A stretch of 64,000 bases of DNA. Origin: Klebsiella pneumoniae. GTDB lineage: Bacteria; Pseudomonadota; Gammaproteobacteria; Enterobacterales; Enterobacteriaceae. The notes beneath the pieces are model-generated. The model saw only the letters and a program-made list of their open reading frames with translations, was not told where the DNA came from and did not search any database. A program made the translations under genes and the position numbers. Each line of letters begins with the position of its first letter. Position 1 is the first letter of the stretch. The DNA is taken from the NCBI RefSeq assembly GCF_000742135.1, contig NZ_KN046818.1, positions 1,550,841 to 1,614,840 on the forward strand, read 5' to 3'. Positions 29,692 through 38,827 of this stretch are shown here, piece after piece.

Positions 29692-30771
29692 TTAGAACTG
29701 GTAAACGATACCCACGGCCGCCTGGTCGTCAGTGGCGACACCAGCCGCTTTGGTGTAATCGTTGTCGTCCAGCTGGTTGAATTTATACGCAGCGTAGACG
29801 TTCATGTTCTTGTTAAAGTAGTACCAGGTACCCACTTCGATGTATTTAACCAGATCCGCATCGCCGCCGGAGAAGCCAGCACGCGACTGCAGGTCCTTGC
29901 CTTTGGTCTGTACGTAGCCGATGGACGGACGCAGGCCGAAGTCAAACTGATACTGTACAACTGCTTCAAAGTTCTGAGTTTTACCGGCGAAGTGGTTATC
30001 TTCTTCCGGAGTCATGTTGTAAGTCTGGGAGTACATGACGGCCGCATAGATGTTGTTAGCGTCATATTTTGCAGAGGTCGCCCAGGCTTCGGCTTTGTCG
30101 CCATTGCCGTCAGCTTTCTGATCGACGCTACGGTTAGAGCTGGAGTAGCCTGCAGACAGTGCGATACCGTTGTCGAACGCGTAGGTGGCTGCGGTGCTGA
30201 AGCCGTCGCCATTCTGCTTGCGAATCGCACGGTCATGGTCGTTTTTACCCTGGTACTGCAGCGCGAAGCTCAGACCGTCAACCAGACCGAAGAAGTCGGA
30301 GTTACGGTAGGTTGCGACGCCGTTGGTACGACCGGTCATGTAGTTGTCGGTATAGTTCCAGCCGTCACCGCCCCATTCAACCAGCATATCGGTTGCCGCT
30401 TCGACGTCGTAGATCGCGCCGTAGTTACGGCCATAGTCGAATGAACCGTATTCGCCCGCTTTCAGGCCCGCGAACGCCAGACGGGTTTTTGTGGTCTGGG
30501 AACCTTCAACATTGGACGCGTCCATGTTGTATTCCCACTGGCCGTAGCCGATCAGCTGATCGTTGATCTGAGTTTCGCCTTTCAGGCCGATACGGGCATA
30601 GGTGGTATCGTCGCTGCTGGTGTCGCCATTGGTGGTCCAGACGTGCTCGCCGACCATTTTTCCATAGAAGTCCAGTTTGTTGCCGTTTTTGTTATAGATT
30701 TCTGCAGCGTTGGCTGCACCGGCTACCAGCAGGGCAGGGATCACCACTGCCAGAATATTGCGCTTCATCAT
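29692..30771 (-). CDS. ompF: OmpF-type general porin (OmpK35)
   Basis: 359 residues and intact. The signal peptide is [22 protein letters not shown]; the mature protein begins [15 protein letters not shown] and ends with the outer-membrane C-terminal motif GIVYQF. This trimeric 16-strand porin passes small hydrophilic solutes including beta-lactams. It matches Klebsiella OmpK35 as I recall it; in E. coli the gene is ompF. Many clinical Klebsiella lose it by frameshift, which is not the case here. Its leader is about 110 nt by analogy with E. coli, with upstream OmpR-like sites. Confidence 0.95.
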   Translation of the reverse strand: MMKRNILAVVIPALLVAGAANAAEIYNKNGNKLDFYGKMVGEHVWTTNGDTSSDDTTYARIGLKGETQINDQLIGYGQWEYNMDASNVEGSQTTKTRLAFAGLKAGEYGSFDYGRNYGAIYDVEAATDMLVEWGGDGWNYTDNYMTGRTNGVATYRNSDFFGLVDGLSFALQYQGKNDHDRAIRKQNGDGFSTAATYAFDNGIALSAGYSSSNRSVDQKADGNGDKAEAWATSAKYDANNIYAAVMYSQTYNMTPEEDNHFAGKTQNFEAVVQYQFDFGLRPSIGYVQTKGKDLQSRAGFSGGDADLVKYIEVGTWYYFNKNMNVYAAYKFNQLDDNDYTKAAGVATDDQAAVGIVYQF

Positions 30772-30940
30772 TATTTATTACCCTCATTAATATTTTTTAT
30801 ATGAACACGTGCCACTGCCGTCAATAAGTTCTGTCAATAAAAACTTACAGAACCATTGATGAGAGTTTGGTGTCTGAAGGCATCTTTCCATCCGCGACAA
30901 CGTTTCGCTAGCCGGAAAATGCTACGAATATCTCATATGA

Positions 30941-30970
30941 GTAACAAAACGAAAAATCATGTAACTAAAT
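30941..30970 (-). promoter_or_regulatory. OmpR-like binding sites upstream of ompF
   Basis: On the minus strand GTTACATGATTTTTCGTTTTG then GTTAC repeats resemble the E. coli ompF OmpR boxes (GTTACATATTTTTTC with a downstream repeat). They lie about 170-200 bp ahead of the start codon, the expected place upstream of the promoter. Assigned by similarity to the remembered E. coli region. Confidence 0.6.
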
Positions 30971-31312
30971 GTGTATTTAACGGAACTTTGTGAACTTAAT
31001 CAAAATTCCGTTCCACCGGATAAGGGAAAACGCGATTGCTTATCTATCTATATGAATTATTTATGATTAATTTGGCTAAGCGGCAATTCGTTCATTTTGT
31101 GTATTGAATTCGTATTCTTTTTATTCAGTCTCTGTCTTTGCAAGATGTGCGGGTAAAGGTCAAAAAATGAGCAAATTTATCAGCGGTTTTGCTCAGTTAT
31201 GAACATAAAGTGCGATCTGCATCACCAGGATGCACCGAAACAGTGCGTAACATAATTGTGATTTCCGGGTCTTGATGTTTAAGGTTGTTGAATTTTACTA
31301 ACAGTAATTGAC

Positions 31313-31343
31313 ATAAAAAAAGGCCAGCTTGCGCTGGCCTTTC
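31313..31343 (-). terminator. Terminator of asnS
   Basis: On the minus strand AAAGGCCAGC-GCAA-GCTGGCCTTTTTTT, 20 bp after the asnS stop. Strong rho-independent form. Confidence 0.94.
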
Positions 31344-31362
31344 AGATTGATGTCAGAAAAAT

Positions 31363-32763
31363 TTAGAATGTCGCGTTGCGCGGCGTCCGCGGGAACGGAA
31401 TAACATCGCGGACGTTCTGCACGCCGGTGACGTAAGCGATGAGGCGTTCGAAGCCCAGACCGAAGCCGGAATGCGGCACGGTGCCGTAGCGACGCAGGTC
31501 GCGATACCACCAGTAGTCTTCTTTGTTAAGCCCCATCTCTGCCATACGCGCGTCAAGCACGTCGAGACGCTCTTCACGCTGGGAACCGCCGATAATCTCG
31601 CCGATGCCCGGCGCCAGAACGTCCATTGCCGCGACGGTTTTACCGTCTTCGTTAAGGCGCATATAGAACGCTTTAATGTCTTTCGGGTAGTTTTTCACCA
31701 CCACCGGCGCTTTGAAGTGCTCTTCGGCCAGGTAACGTTCGTGCTCAGAGGAGAGATCCACGCCCCAGTACACCGGGTTCTCGAACTGTTTGCCGCAGTT
31801 TTCCAGAATGGTGACGGCGTCGGTGTAATCCACCTGGGCAAAATCAGCGGTGATAAAGCGCTGCAGACGGTCGATAGCGTCTTTATCCACGCGCTCGGCG
31901 AAGAACTGCATGTCGTCCGCACGCTCTTCCAGTACCGCTTTGAAGACGTACTTGAGCATCGCTTCCGCCAGGCCGGCAACGTCGTTCAGGTTGGCGAAGG
32001 CCACTTCCGGCTCCAGCATCCAGAATTCCGCCAGGTGGCGGCTGGTGTTGGAGTTCTCGGCGCGGAAGGTCGGGCCGAAGGTATAAATCTTCGACAGCGC
32101 ACAGGCGTAGGTCTCGCCGTTCAGCTGGCCGGAAACGGTCAGGAACGACTCTTTACCGAAGAAGTCTTTGTCGAAATCGACTTTGCCCTGATCGTTACGC
32201 GGCAGGTTTTCCAGATCCAGCGTCGACACGCGGAACATTTCGCCGGCGCCTTCGGTATCGGAGGCGGTGATCAGCGGGGTGGAAACCCAGAAGAAGCCCT
32301 GTTCGTTGAAGAAGCGGTGCAGCGCCTGCGCCAGGGTGTGACGCACGCGGGCTACCGCGCCAATCAGGTTGGTGCGCGGACGCAGGTGCGCTACTTCACG
32401 CAGATACTCGATGCTGTGGCGCTTGGCCGCCATCGGGTAGGTGTCCGGGTCTTCCACCCAGCCGGTCACTTCCACGCTGGTCGCCTGGATCTCAAAGCTT
32501 TGACCCTGACCCTGAGAAGCCACGACTTTACCGGTGACAATCACCGAGCAGCCGGTGGTCAGACGCAGCACTTCCTGATTGTAATTGGGCAGAGAATTAT
32601 TAATAACGGCCTGTACAGGATCAAAGCAGGAACCGTCATAGACGGCGAGGAAAGAAAAGCCAGCTTTAGAATCTCGGCGGGTACGCACCCATCCGCGGAC
32701 CGTGACTTCGCTGTCAACGGCAACGCGGCCCTGGAGTACGTCGGCTACAGGCACAACGCTCAT
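31363..32763 (-). CDS. asnS: Asparaginyl-tRNA synthetase
   Basis: 466 residues, as E. coli. Class IIb synthetase: an N-terminal OB anticodon-binding domain (about 15-115, [14 protein letters not shown]) and a C-terminal catalytic core. Motif 2 is in [21 protein letters not shown], and motif 3 in [15 protein letters not shown] near the C-terminus. In E. coli the next gene upstream is pncB; here the accessory block 32939-38783 lies between. A hairpin sits just ahead of the start. Confidence 0.98.
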   Translation of the reverse strand: MSVVPVADVLQGRVAVDSEVTVRGWVRTRRDSKAGFSFLAVYDGSCFDPVQAVINNSLPNYNQEVLRLTTGCSVIVTGKVVASQGQGQSFEIQATSVEVTGWVEDPDTYPMAAKRHSIEYLREVAHLRPRTNLIGAVARVRHTLAQALHRFFNEQGFFWVSTPLITASDTEGAGEMFRVSTLDLENLPRNDQGKVDFDKDFFGKESFLTVSGQLNGETYACALSKIYTFGPTFRAENSNTSRHLAEFWMLEPEVAFANLNDVAGLAEAMLKYVFKAVLEERADDMQFFAERVDKDAIDRLQRFITADFAQVDYTDAVTILENCGKQFENPVYWGVDLSSEHERYLAEEHFKAPVVVKNYPKDIKAFYMRLNEDGKTVAAMDVLAPGIGEIIGGSQREERLDVLDARMAEMGLNKEDYWWYRDLRRYGTVPHSGFGLGFERLIAYVTGVQNVRDVIPFPRTPRNATF

Positions 32764-32787
32764 AATAATCTCTCTATGTAGTCCAAT

Positions 32788-32818
32788 AAAAAAGTCTCTT
32801 CCCCCAACAGCGGGGGGA
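32788..32818 (-). terminator. Terminator-like hairpin ahead of asnS
   Basis: On the minus strand TCCCCC-CGCTGTT-GGGGGA then AGAGACTTTTTTA, ending 25 bp before the asnS ATG. It may terminate readthrough from the Lrp-type gene, or be part of an asnS leader attenuator. The 6-nt gap between stem and T tract makes it weak. Confidence 0.45.
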
Positions 32819-32938
32819 TATCTATGTTACCTGTCATCTTCCATCAGACAAGTAGATTTCGCACAGGGAAGGGTGGATTTCGGAAATAAATACACCTCCG
32901 GGGCGTTCTTTGGCTCCCCATGTCGACTTTTACACGAC

Positions 32939-33403
32939 TTACTCGATAATGACCGTCATTTCCTGCTTCGCATTTTGCATCGACACGATGGTCCGGAAAG
33001 ACTTGATATTTCCCGAGGCAAAAAAGAGTTCACGGGTTAGCGCTTCGTATTCCGCCATATCACGGACGTTGATCACGAGCAGAAAATCGAAGTCGCCAGT
33101 GACATAGTAGACCTGCTGCACTTGCGGACAGGTTACGAAACGCTGTTTATCCTCCTCAAGCAGATCGAGACGTTCATTCTCAATGGTTACCTGCACCATA
33201 ATGGTGATTGGTCTTCCCACTTTACTGGCGTCCACTAAGCTAACACTGCCTTTAATCACCCCTGCATCCTCCAGTGCAGCGATACGCCGATTGACTGCCG
33301 AAGGAGACAGGCTGATCCGATCGGCGATCTCCCGTTGCGACAAGCGATTATTACGCTGCAAGAGCGTAAGAATTTTTTTATCCCATGCGTCAAGTTTCAT
33401 CAT
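32939..33403 (-). CDS. Lrp/AsnC-family transcriptional regulator
   Basis: 154 residues. N-terminal helix-turn-helix (about 20-48, LSQREIADRISLSPSAVNRR) and a C-terminal AsnC/RAM ligand-binding domain with YYVTGDFDFLLVI, the usual amino-acid-sensing segment. Two adjacent ATGs (33403 and 33400) are possible starts. It diverges from the diaminopropionate lyase gene across 308 bp, the standard layout of a local regulator for a neighbouring amino-acid catabolic operon. It is not Lrp or AsnC themselves. The likely effector is an amino acid handled by the operon; this is inference. Confidence 0.88.
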   Translation of the reverse strand: MMKLDAWDKKILTLLQRNNRLSQREIADRISLSPSAVNRRIAALEDAGVIKGSVSLVDASKVGRPITIMVQVTIENERLDLLEEDKQRFVTCPQVQQVYYVTGDFDFLLVINVRDMAEYEALTRELFFASGNIKSFRTIVSMQNAKQEMTVIIE

Positions 33404-33711
33404 ATATCTCGTCCTGCAAGCCTGTGATCAACCTCACTAATGCAACGTTGTTGCGTGTGAATGATAAAACAGAGTGAAAATTGCGGCGCGATGGGCAACT
33501 TTGCGCCAATTAACCGCCGGGCGCAGTGTACCATCACAGGCAGTGGGAAAGCGGTATATCGCGACAAAAAGCCTCTCACATTCTGACTTAACCAATTTAA
33601 AGCGACCGTCCTGTCCCAGGCCGCACGGATCCGTGCACCCGTCGTTTAGGCGGAATGGTCGCAAATAACGTTATCGTCGCAGGACGATATGAAAATAGAG
33701 GTGCCTGAATA
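33404..33711. other. Divergent control region, Lrp-type gene / dpaL
   Basis: 308 bp without a gene. Near the regulator start is GCAACGTTGTTGC (33442-33454), an imperfect palindrome centred on AACGTT. Near the lyase start is the perfect inverted repeat TATCGTC-GCAG-GACGATA (33672-33689). Either could be an operator for the regulator. I cannot pick confident -35/-10 pairs. Confidence 0.5.
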
Positions 33712-34923
33712 GTGGACACAATTAAATATCAACTTAACGCCCGGCGGCAGCCCTATGGCCAGGGAGCAGACTTGAGTCTGCTGAATGAAAGCGTGGGGAA
33801 CGAAGTGCTGGCATTCCATCAAAAATTTCCTGATTACCGGGTCACGCCGCTGCGTAAGCTGGAATTTTTAAGCCAGCGGCTGGGGCTGGGATCGATCCAT
33901 ATAAAAGATGAAGCGCAGCGATTCGGTTTGAATGCGTTTAAAGGATTAGGCGGATCTTATGCGATGGGGAAATATCTCGCCGCTCTGCTTGAGCGAGATA
34001 TTAATACGTTGAGCTTTGCCGAGCTTAATTCACCAGTGATTAAGGCGCGTATCAAGGACATCGTATTTGTGACTGCTACCGACGGTAACCACGGACGTGG
34101 CGTGGCGTGGGCGGCTGAGCAGCTTGGGCTGCGTGCGGTGGTGTATATGCCAAAGGGCTCGTCGCCGGTACGCGCGCAGAATATTCGCCGGCATGGCGCC
34201 GAATGCACGATTACTGAACTGAACTACGACGACACAGTTCGGCTGGCGGCCAAAACCGCGCGCGAGCAGGGATGGGTTCTACTCCAGGATACCGCCTGGC
34301 AGGGCTACGAGCAGATCCCCACATGGATCATGCAAGGCTATATGACCCTCGCTGTTGAAATCTGGCAGCAGCTGGCAGAAAGCGGAGCGCCGATGCCGAC
34401 GCATCTGTTTTTACAAGCCGGGGTCGGGTCGTTTGCCGGTAGCATCATGGGATATTTCATCGAAAAGATGCAGCAGCAGGCTCCCACCATCATCATCGTT
34501 GAGCCGCACAAGGCGAACTGCCTGTATCGCTCGGCAACCATTAATGACGGACTGCCGCACAGCGTCGGCGGGGATATGTCAACTCTGATGGCCGGGCTTG
34601 CCTGTGGTGAACCTAACATCACCAGCTGGCCAATGCTCCGCGACCATGCCACCTGTTTTATTTCCGCCGACGATTGTTTGGCGGCCAACGGCATGCGCCT
34701 GTTGGCCGCTCCGCGTCCAGGTACTGACGAACCTTTTGTCTCCGGGGAATCCGGCGCTATTGGCACAGGAGTGCTTTATGCGCTGATGACTCAACCGGCG
34801 TATCGCGAGCTTGCCGAATCGCTGCGCCTGAATGCCGATGCACAGGTTCTGTTAATCAGCACGGAAGGAGATACATCACCCGATGTCTATGAAGACATCG
34901 TCTGGTTTGGCCGTAATGGTTGA
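33712..34923 (+). CDS. dpaL: 2,3-diaminopropionate ammonia-lyase
   Basis: 403 residues. Fold-II PLP enzyme expected to convert D- or L-2,3-diaminopropionate to pyruvate and two ammonia. It aligns along its length with E. coli YgeX: IKDEAQRFGLNAFKGLGGSYA carries PLP Lys77, and TATDGNHGRGVAWAA carries Asp124, equivalent to the Asp120 used in E. coli for the D-isomer. QAGVGSFAGSIMG is the phosphate-binding loop and ISTEGDTS is near the end. Start is GTG 33712, because a TGA lies in frame two codons upstream; AGAGGTG serves as ribosome-binding site. First gene of a four-gene run with a permease and two amidohydrolases. Confidence 0.9.
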   Translation: MDTIKYQLNARRQPYGQGADLSLLNESVGNEVLAFHQKFPDYRVTPLRKLEFLSQRLGLGSIHIKDEAQRFGLNAFKGLGGSYAMGKYLAALLERDINTLSFAELNSPVIKARIKDIVFVTATDGNHGRGVAWAAEQLGLRAVVYMPKGSSPVRAQNIRRHGAECTITELNYDDTVRLAAKTAREQGWVLLQDTAWQGYEQIPTWIMQGYMTLAVEIWQQLAESGAPMPTHLFLQAGVGSFAGSIMGYFIEKMQQQAPTIIIVEPHKANCLYRSATINDGLPHSVGGDMSTLMAGLACGEPNITSWPMLRDHATCFISADDCLAANGMRLLAAPRPGTDEPFVSGESGAIGTGVLYALMTQPAYRELAESLRLNADAQVLLISTEGDTSPDVYEDIVWFGRNG

Positions 34924-35045
34924 GCGCTATCGACAATAACAAGGGGGCCATCTTACCTACCCTACAAGCCCTCGGTATGACAAGCGTTCTGACTCATAAC
35001 GAAAACATACGCGCTTTCGCGTCATGCATAGAGAGAACCTGACCG

Positions 35046-36335
35046 ATGAATACTGAAAATATAATTATCAATAAAGGATGTTCCGATCCCGCAAAGTGGC
35101 ATAGCGAAGATACCGTTTGGGTCCTTGGCCTGTTCGGTACCGCCATTGGCGCCGGGGTGCTGTTTCTGCCGATTAATGCCGGAATTGGCGGCTTCTGGCC
35201 GCTGCTGATTGTTTTTGTCCTCGCTTTTCCTATTACTTATCTGGCTCACCGCGGTCTGGCGAGATTCATTTACTCTTCCAATACGCCGGAAAGCAGTATT
35301 ACCGATGTTATTGGCGAGCATTTTGGCGCGCTGGCGGGAAAAGTATTTACCGTCATCTATTTCTTCGCTGTCTATACCATTCTGATTATGTATGCGGTGG
35401 CTATCACCAACACCGCGCAGAGCTTTATCACCCACCAGTTGGCAATGGCCGAGCCTCCCCGGTCGCTGGTGGCCATCGTTCTGATCCTCGGGCTGATGTT
35501 TATCGTCCGTTTCGGACAGCGTTTGATAATGCGGGTGATGAGCACCCTGGTTTATCCCTTCATCATCTCGCTTATTTTTATGGCACTTTTTCTGATTCCG
35601 CACTGGAACGGCGCAATTTTGCAAACCGTAAGCTTCAGCGCCACGGGCGATGGGCAGGGGATCATATTATCCCTGTGGATGACCTTCCCGGTACTGGTGA
35701 TGTCGTTTAACCACTATCCCATCATTTCGCCGATGGTGGTGCGCCAGAAGAAGCGTTACGGTCTGGCGCTCGCTGAGGGTAAATGTGCGCAGATCCAGCG
35801 CTACGGTATCCTGCTCATGACGGTGGTGGTGCTGTTTTTTGTTCTCAGCTGCGTGTTAAGCCTGTCGTCGCAGCAACTGGCGGAAGCCAAAGCCCAGAAT
35901 CTGTCGATTTTGTCCTATCTGGCCAATCAGTACGATACACCGATTATTGCCTGGCTATCGCCGATTATCGCCTTTGTCGCTATTACTAAATCATTTCTTG
36001 GCCACTACATCGGCGCCTATGAATCGCTGCGCGACCTGATTCTGGAGGCCGCCGCCGCACGCGGTAAAAAACCCGGTATTCGCCTCGTCGACGCGGTCAT
36101 CCTGGTGTTTATGGTGCTTACCTGCTGGTTCGCCGCGTACAAGAACCCCAGTATCCTCGGTATTATCGAATGCATCAGCGGCCCCACCGGGGCGGCAATT
36201 CTGCTGCTGTTGCCTATGTACGCCATTCATAAATTACCGGTGCTTGCCCCCTGGCGCGGTAAAGCGAGCAACGTTTTCGTCACCCTGATCGGTCTTATCA
36301 CCGTATCTGCCATTTTTTACGGCATGTTCCAATAG
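35046..36335 (+). CDS. HAAAP-family amino acid permease (SdaC/TdcC-like)
   Basis: 429 residues with about 11 membrane helices. The N-terminus (DTVWVLGLFGTAIGAGVLFLPINAG) is the signature of the hydroxy/aromatic amino acid permease family, which includes SdaC, TdcC and YhaO; members are proton- or sodium-coupled importers. Residues SFNHYPIISPMV are also characteristic. It lies 122 bp after dpaL and 24 bp before the next hydrolase, so it probably imports the substrate of this operon, or an N-acylated precursor. Specificity cannot be read from sequence. Confidence 0.87.
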   Translation: MNTENIIINKGCSDPAKWHSEDTVWVLGLFGTAIGAGVLFLPINAGIGGFWPLLIVFVLAFPITYLAHRGLARFIYSSNTPESSITDVIGEHFGALAGKVFTVIYFFAVYTILIMYAVAITNTAQSFITHQLAMAEPPRSLVAIVLILGLMFIVRFGQRLIMRVMSTLVYPFIISLIFMALFLIPHWNGAILQTVSFSATGDGQGIILSLWMTFPVLVMSFNHYPIISPMVVRQKKRYGLALAEGKCAQIQRYGILLMTVVVLFFVLSCVLSLSSQQLAEAKAQNLSILSYLANQYDTPIIAWLSPIIAFVAITKSFLGHYIGAYESLRDLILEAAAARGKKPGIRLVDAVILVFMVLTCWFAAYKNPSILGIIECISGPTGAAILLLLPMYAIHKLPVLAPWRGKASNVFVTLIGLITVSAIFYGMFQ

Positions 36336-36359
36336 CCACCATTATTAGCGAGATGTTAT

Positions 36360-37598
36360 ATGAGTCATTATCTGCAGATTAACGGCCAACGGCTTATCGA
36401 TTCCCTGTATGCACTTGGCGAACATGGTGCGCTGCCAGGCGGCGGTGTATGCCGCCTGGCAGCGACTGCCGAAGATAAAGCCGGCAGGGACTTTGTTGTA
36501 GCCCGCATGAAGGCGCTGGGCCTGAGCGTGTCAATTGATGCTATCGGTAATGTCACCGGCGTTTATCACGGCGAGGAGACGTTGCCGATGGTGATGATGG
36601 GGTCACATATCGATACCGTCGCCACCGGTGGGTTATACGATGGCAACTACGGCGTTATGGCCGGCCTTGAGGTGATTGCCACCCTCCAGGATGCCGGGAT
36701 CCGCACCCGACGACCGTTGGCGGTAACCTTCTTTACTAACGAGGAGGGGGTGCGATTTCAGCCCGATATGATGGGCAGCGTGGTGTTTGCCGGCGAGTAT
36801 CCGTTGGCGCTGGCGCTCGCGGCAAAAGATCTCGACGGTATCACGCTCGATGAAGCGCTGCGTAACATTGGTTATAAAGGCGAACGTCAGCCGGGAGATA
36901 TGGCGGTAGATAGCTACGTTGAGCTGCATATCGAACAGGGACCAATTCTTGATAAAGAGCAGATTGATATTGGCGTGGTTACCGGCGTACAGGGTATTTC
37001 GTGGCAGGAATTTACCCTGAGAGGCGTATCGAATCATGCGGGTACTACCCCAATGTCCATGAGACGTGATGCCGGGCTGGCGGCTGCGAAAATCGCTGTT
37101 TTTGCCCGTGAGCTGGCGCTAAGCCTTGGTGGTAATCAGGTAGCTACCGTTGGACATTTCAGCGTGAAGCCTAATCTGATCAACGTCATTCCCAACCATG
37201 TCGTCATGTCAGTGGATCTCCGCAATACCGATAATGCGATCTTATGTCTGGCGGAGCAGCAATTGGCCGAATTTGTCGCGAAAACGTCGCAGGAAGAGGG
37301 CGTGGAGATAACCAGCCGCTCACTGGTGCGCTTTAATCCGGTCATTTTTGCCGATGAGATCGTCAATGCGGTGGAAGCCGAGGCGGAGCGTCAGGCGCTC
37401 AGTTACCGACGTTTGCCAAGCGGCGCCGGACACGATGCACAATTTATGGCGTCGGTATGTCCCGCCGGGATGATTTTTGTCCCCTGCGTCGATGGCATTA
37501 GCCATAACGTCAAAGAACATAGCGCAGCCAAAGATCTGATTGCTGGCGCCAATGTGCTGCTGCAGGTGGTTTTACAGCGCGCCCAGCGTATGGACTAA
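36360..37598 (+). CDS. M20-family hydantoinase/carbamoylase-type amidohydrolase
   Basis: 412 residues. It belongs to the N-carbamoyl-L-amino acid hydrolase / allantoate amidohydrolase group (HyuC, AmaB, AllC). Metal motifs in order: GSHIDTV (His83), YDGNYGV (Asp94), FFTNEEGVRF (Glu128/129), ELHIEQGP (His190) and GISHNVKEHS near the C-terminus. The substrate-carboxylate region PNLINVIPNHVVMSVDLRN is intact. Such enzymes remove carbamoyl or formyl groups from alpha-amino nitrogen, or split ureido acids. In this operon a ureido- or carbamoyl-amino acid is a reasonable guess. Start ATG 36360 has only a weak upstream GAGATG. Confidence 0.87.
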   Translation: MSHYLQINGQRLIDSLYALGEHGALPGGGVCRLAATAEDKAGRDFVVARMKALGLSVSIDAIGNVTGVYHGEETLPMVMMGSHIDTVATGGLYDGNYGVMAGLEVIATLQDAGIRTRRPLAVTFFTNEEGVRFQPDMMGSVVFAGEYPLALALAAKDLDGITLDEALRNIGYKGERQPGDMAVDSYVELHIEQGPILDKEQIDIGVVTGVQGISWQEFTLRGVSNHAGTTPMSMRRDAGLAAAKIAVFARELALSLGGNQVATVGHFSVKPNLINVIPNHVVMSVDLRNTDNAILCLAEQQLAEFVAKTSQEEGVEITSRSLVRFNPVIFADEIVNAVEAEAERQALSYRRLPSGAGHDAQFMASVCPAGMIFVPCVDGISHNVKEHSAAKDLIAGANVLLQVVLQRAQRMD

Positions 37599-37616
37599 TG
37601 TTTACAGGAGCAGAGA

Positions 37617-38783
37617 ATGAATCAGCAACAGCTAAAGCAGCAGCTTATCGCCTGGCGTCACTATTTGCATGCCCATCCGGAAAGCGCCTTCGAGGAGCAG
37701 AATACTTCACGGTTTATTGCCGAAAAGCTCGAAGCTATGGGCATTGAGGTGCACCGCGATATTGGCAAAACCGGGGTGGTGGGGAGATTGAAATGCGGCG
37801 ACGGGAAGGGCGTTATCGCTATTCGTGCCGATATCGATGCCATTCAATTGACCGAACAGGGAGACTGGTCTTACCGCTCCATGACCGCCGAGCGGATGCA
37901 CGGCTGCGGACATGATGGTCATACCTGCATTGCGCTGGGCGCGGCGCAGTTGCTATTGCAGCGGCAGAATTTTAACGGCACGGTCTGCTTTGTTTTTCAG
38001 CCTGCTGAGGAACCTGGCTATGGCGCCAGAGCGATGATGGACGATGGCGTTATTGAACGCTTTGGCATAGAGGAAATCTACGGTCTGCATAATATGCCGG
38101 GTATGAAAGCCGGGACTATCGCCACGCGAGTCGGTGGCATTATGGCCAGTGAAGATAACTTTATTATTCGTATTAAAGGGCAGGGAGCGCATGCGGCGCG
38201 GCCGCATATGGCGAAAGATCCGCTGGTCATTGCGGCTGAAATCATCCTGGCTTTGCAGACAATTGTTTCGCGAAATGTTGATCCGAACGTGCCAGCGGTC
38301 ATTTCCTGTACTGAACTGCACACCGATGGCATCCGCAATGCGATTCCGACGCACGTCGAAATCAAAGGGGATACGCGCAGCTTTGCACCGGAAGTGCAGA
38401 TGCTGCTCGAAGAACGAATGCGTACCATTAGCGAAGCGATTTGCGCGATGCACGGTGCGACGTGCCAGTTCAGCTATACCCATGAATTTGCGCCAACGGT
38501 GAACTGGCAGCAATGCGTTGATGTGGCGGTCACCGCTGCGATTAACGTGGTAGGGGCTGAGAAGGTGGACGGCAACGTCGCACAGATGATGATTTCGGAG
38601 GATTTTGGCGCTTTTCTGCAAAAAATCCCCGGCTGTTTCATCTTTTTAGGCAACGGCGATAGTTCAGATGCTCAGGGCAATACACCGTTGCATAATGCCT
38701 GCTACGACTTTAATGATGAGATATTGCTAACTGGCGCGGAGTATTTTGCCGAGGTCGTCAGAGCCCGTTTGCCGCAGGAGTGA
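37617..38783 (+). CDS. M20D-family N-acyl amino acid amidohydrolase
   Basis: 388 residues. This family includes hippurate hydrolase, AbgA-like and IAA-amino acid hydrolases, which remove acyl groups from amino acid nitrogen. Motifs: ADIDA (71-75), MHGCGHDGHT with Cys97, His99 and Asp100 as metal ligands, QPAEEP (129-133), YGLHNMPG (His158), a dimerisation/lid domain beginning at about 180, and TPLHNACYDF near the end (His358). It begins 18 bp after the carbamoylase-like gene with CAGGAGCAG and is the last gene of the run, followed by a terminator. Acyl group and amino acid unknown. Confidence 0.88.
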   Translation: MNQQQLKQQLIAWRHYLHAHPESAFEEQNTSRFIAEKLEAMGIEVHRDIGKTGVVGRLKCGDGKGVIAIRADIDAIQLTEQGDWSYRSMTAERMHGCGHDGHTCIALGAAQLLLQRQNFNGTVCFVFQPAEEPGYGARAMMDDGVIERFGIEEIYGLHNMPGMKAGTIATRVGGIMASEDNFIIRIKGQGAHAARPHMAKDPLVIAAEIILALQTIVSRNVDPNVPAVISCTELHTDGIRNAIPTHVEIKGDTRSFAPEVQMLLEERMRTISEAICAMHGATCQFSYTHEFAPTVNWQQCVDVAVTAAINVVGAEKVDGNVAQMMISEDFGAFLQKIPGCFIFLGNGDSSDAQGNTPLHNACYDFNDEILLTGAEYFAEVVRARLPQE

Positions 38784-38790
38784 TATTGAT

Positions 38791-38827
38791 TGGCCCGATA
38801 GCAGAATGCCGTCGGGCCATGTTTTTT
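38791..38827 (+). terminator. Terminator of the dpaL operon
   Basis: TGGCCCGA (38791-38798) pairs with TCGGGCCA (38812-38819), followed by TGTTTTTTAG. It ends the rightward dpaL-permease-hydrolase transcript; its T tract runs into the 3' end of convergent pncB. Confidence 0.88.

Larger units (their letters stand above)
30772..31362 (-). other. Long intergenic region ompF-asnS
   Basis: About 590 bp with no convincing gene. On the minus strand it carries, from right to left, the asnS terminator (31313-31343), AT-rich DNA of the type bound by IHF and OmpR, the OmpR-like sites (30941-30970) and the porin leader with its GAGGG ribosome-binding site. E. coli has a similarly long gap here. Confidence 0.7.

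Noticed and set aside
29659-30444. Open frame antisense to the porin gene
   Set aside because: Begins within the porin terminator and has no ribosome-binding site; OmpK35 is certain.
31471-32781. 436-codon open frame antisense to asnS
   Set aside because: Shadow frame with no domain; asnS on the other strand is complete.
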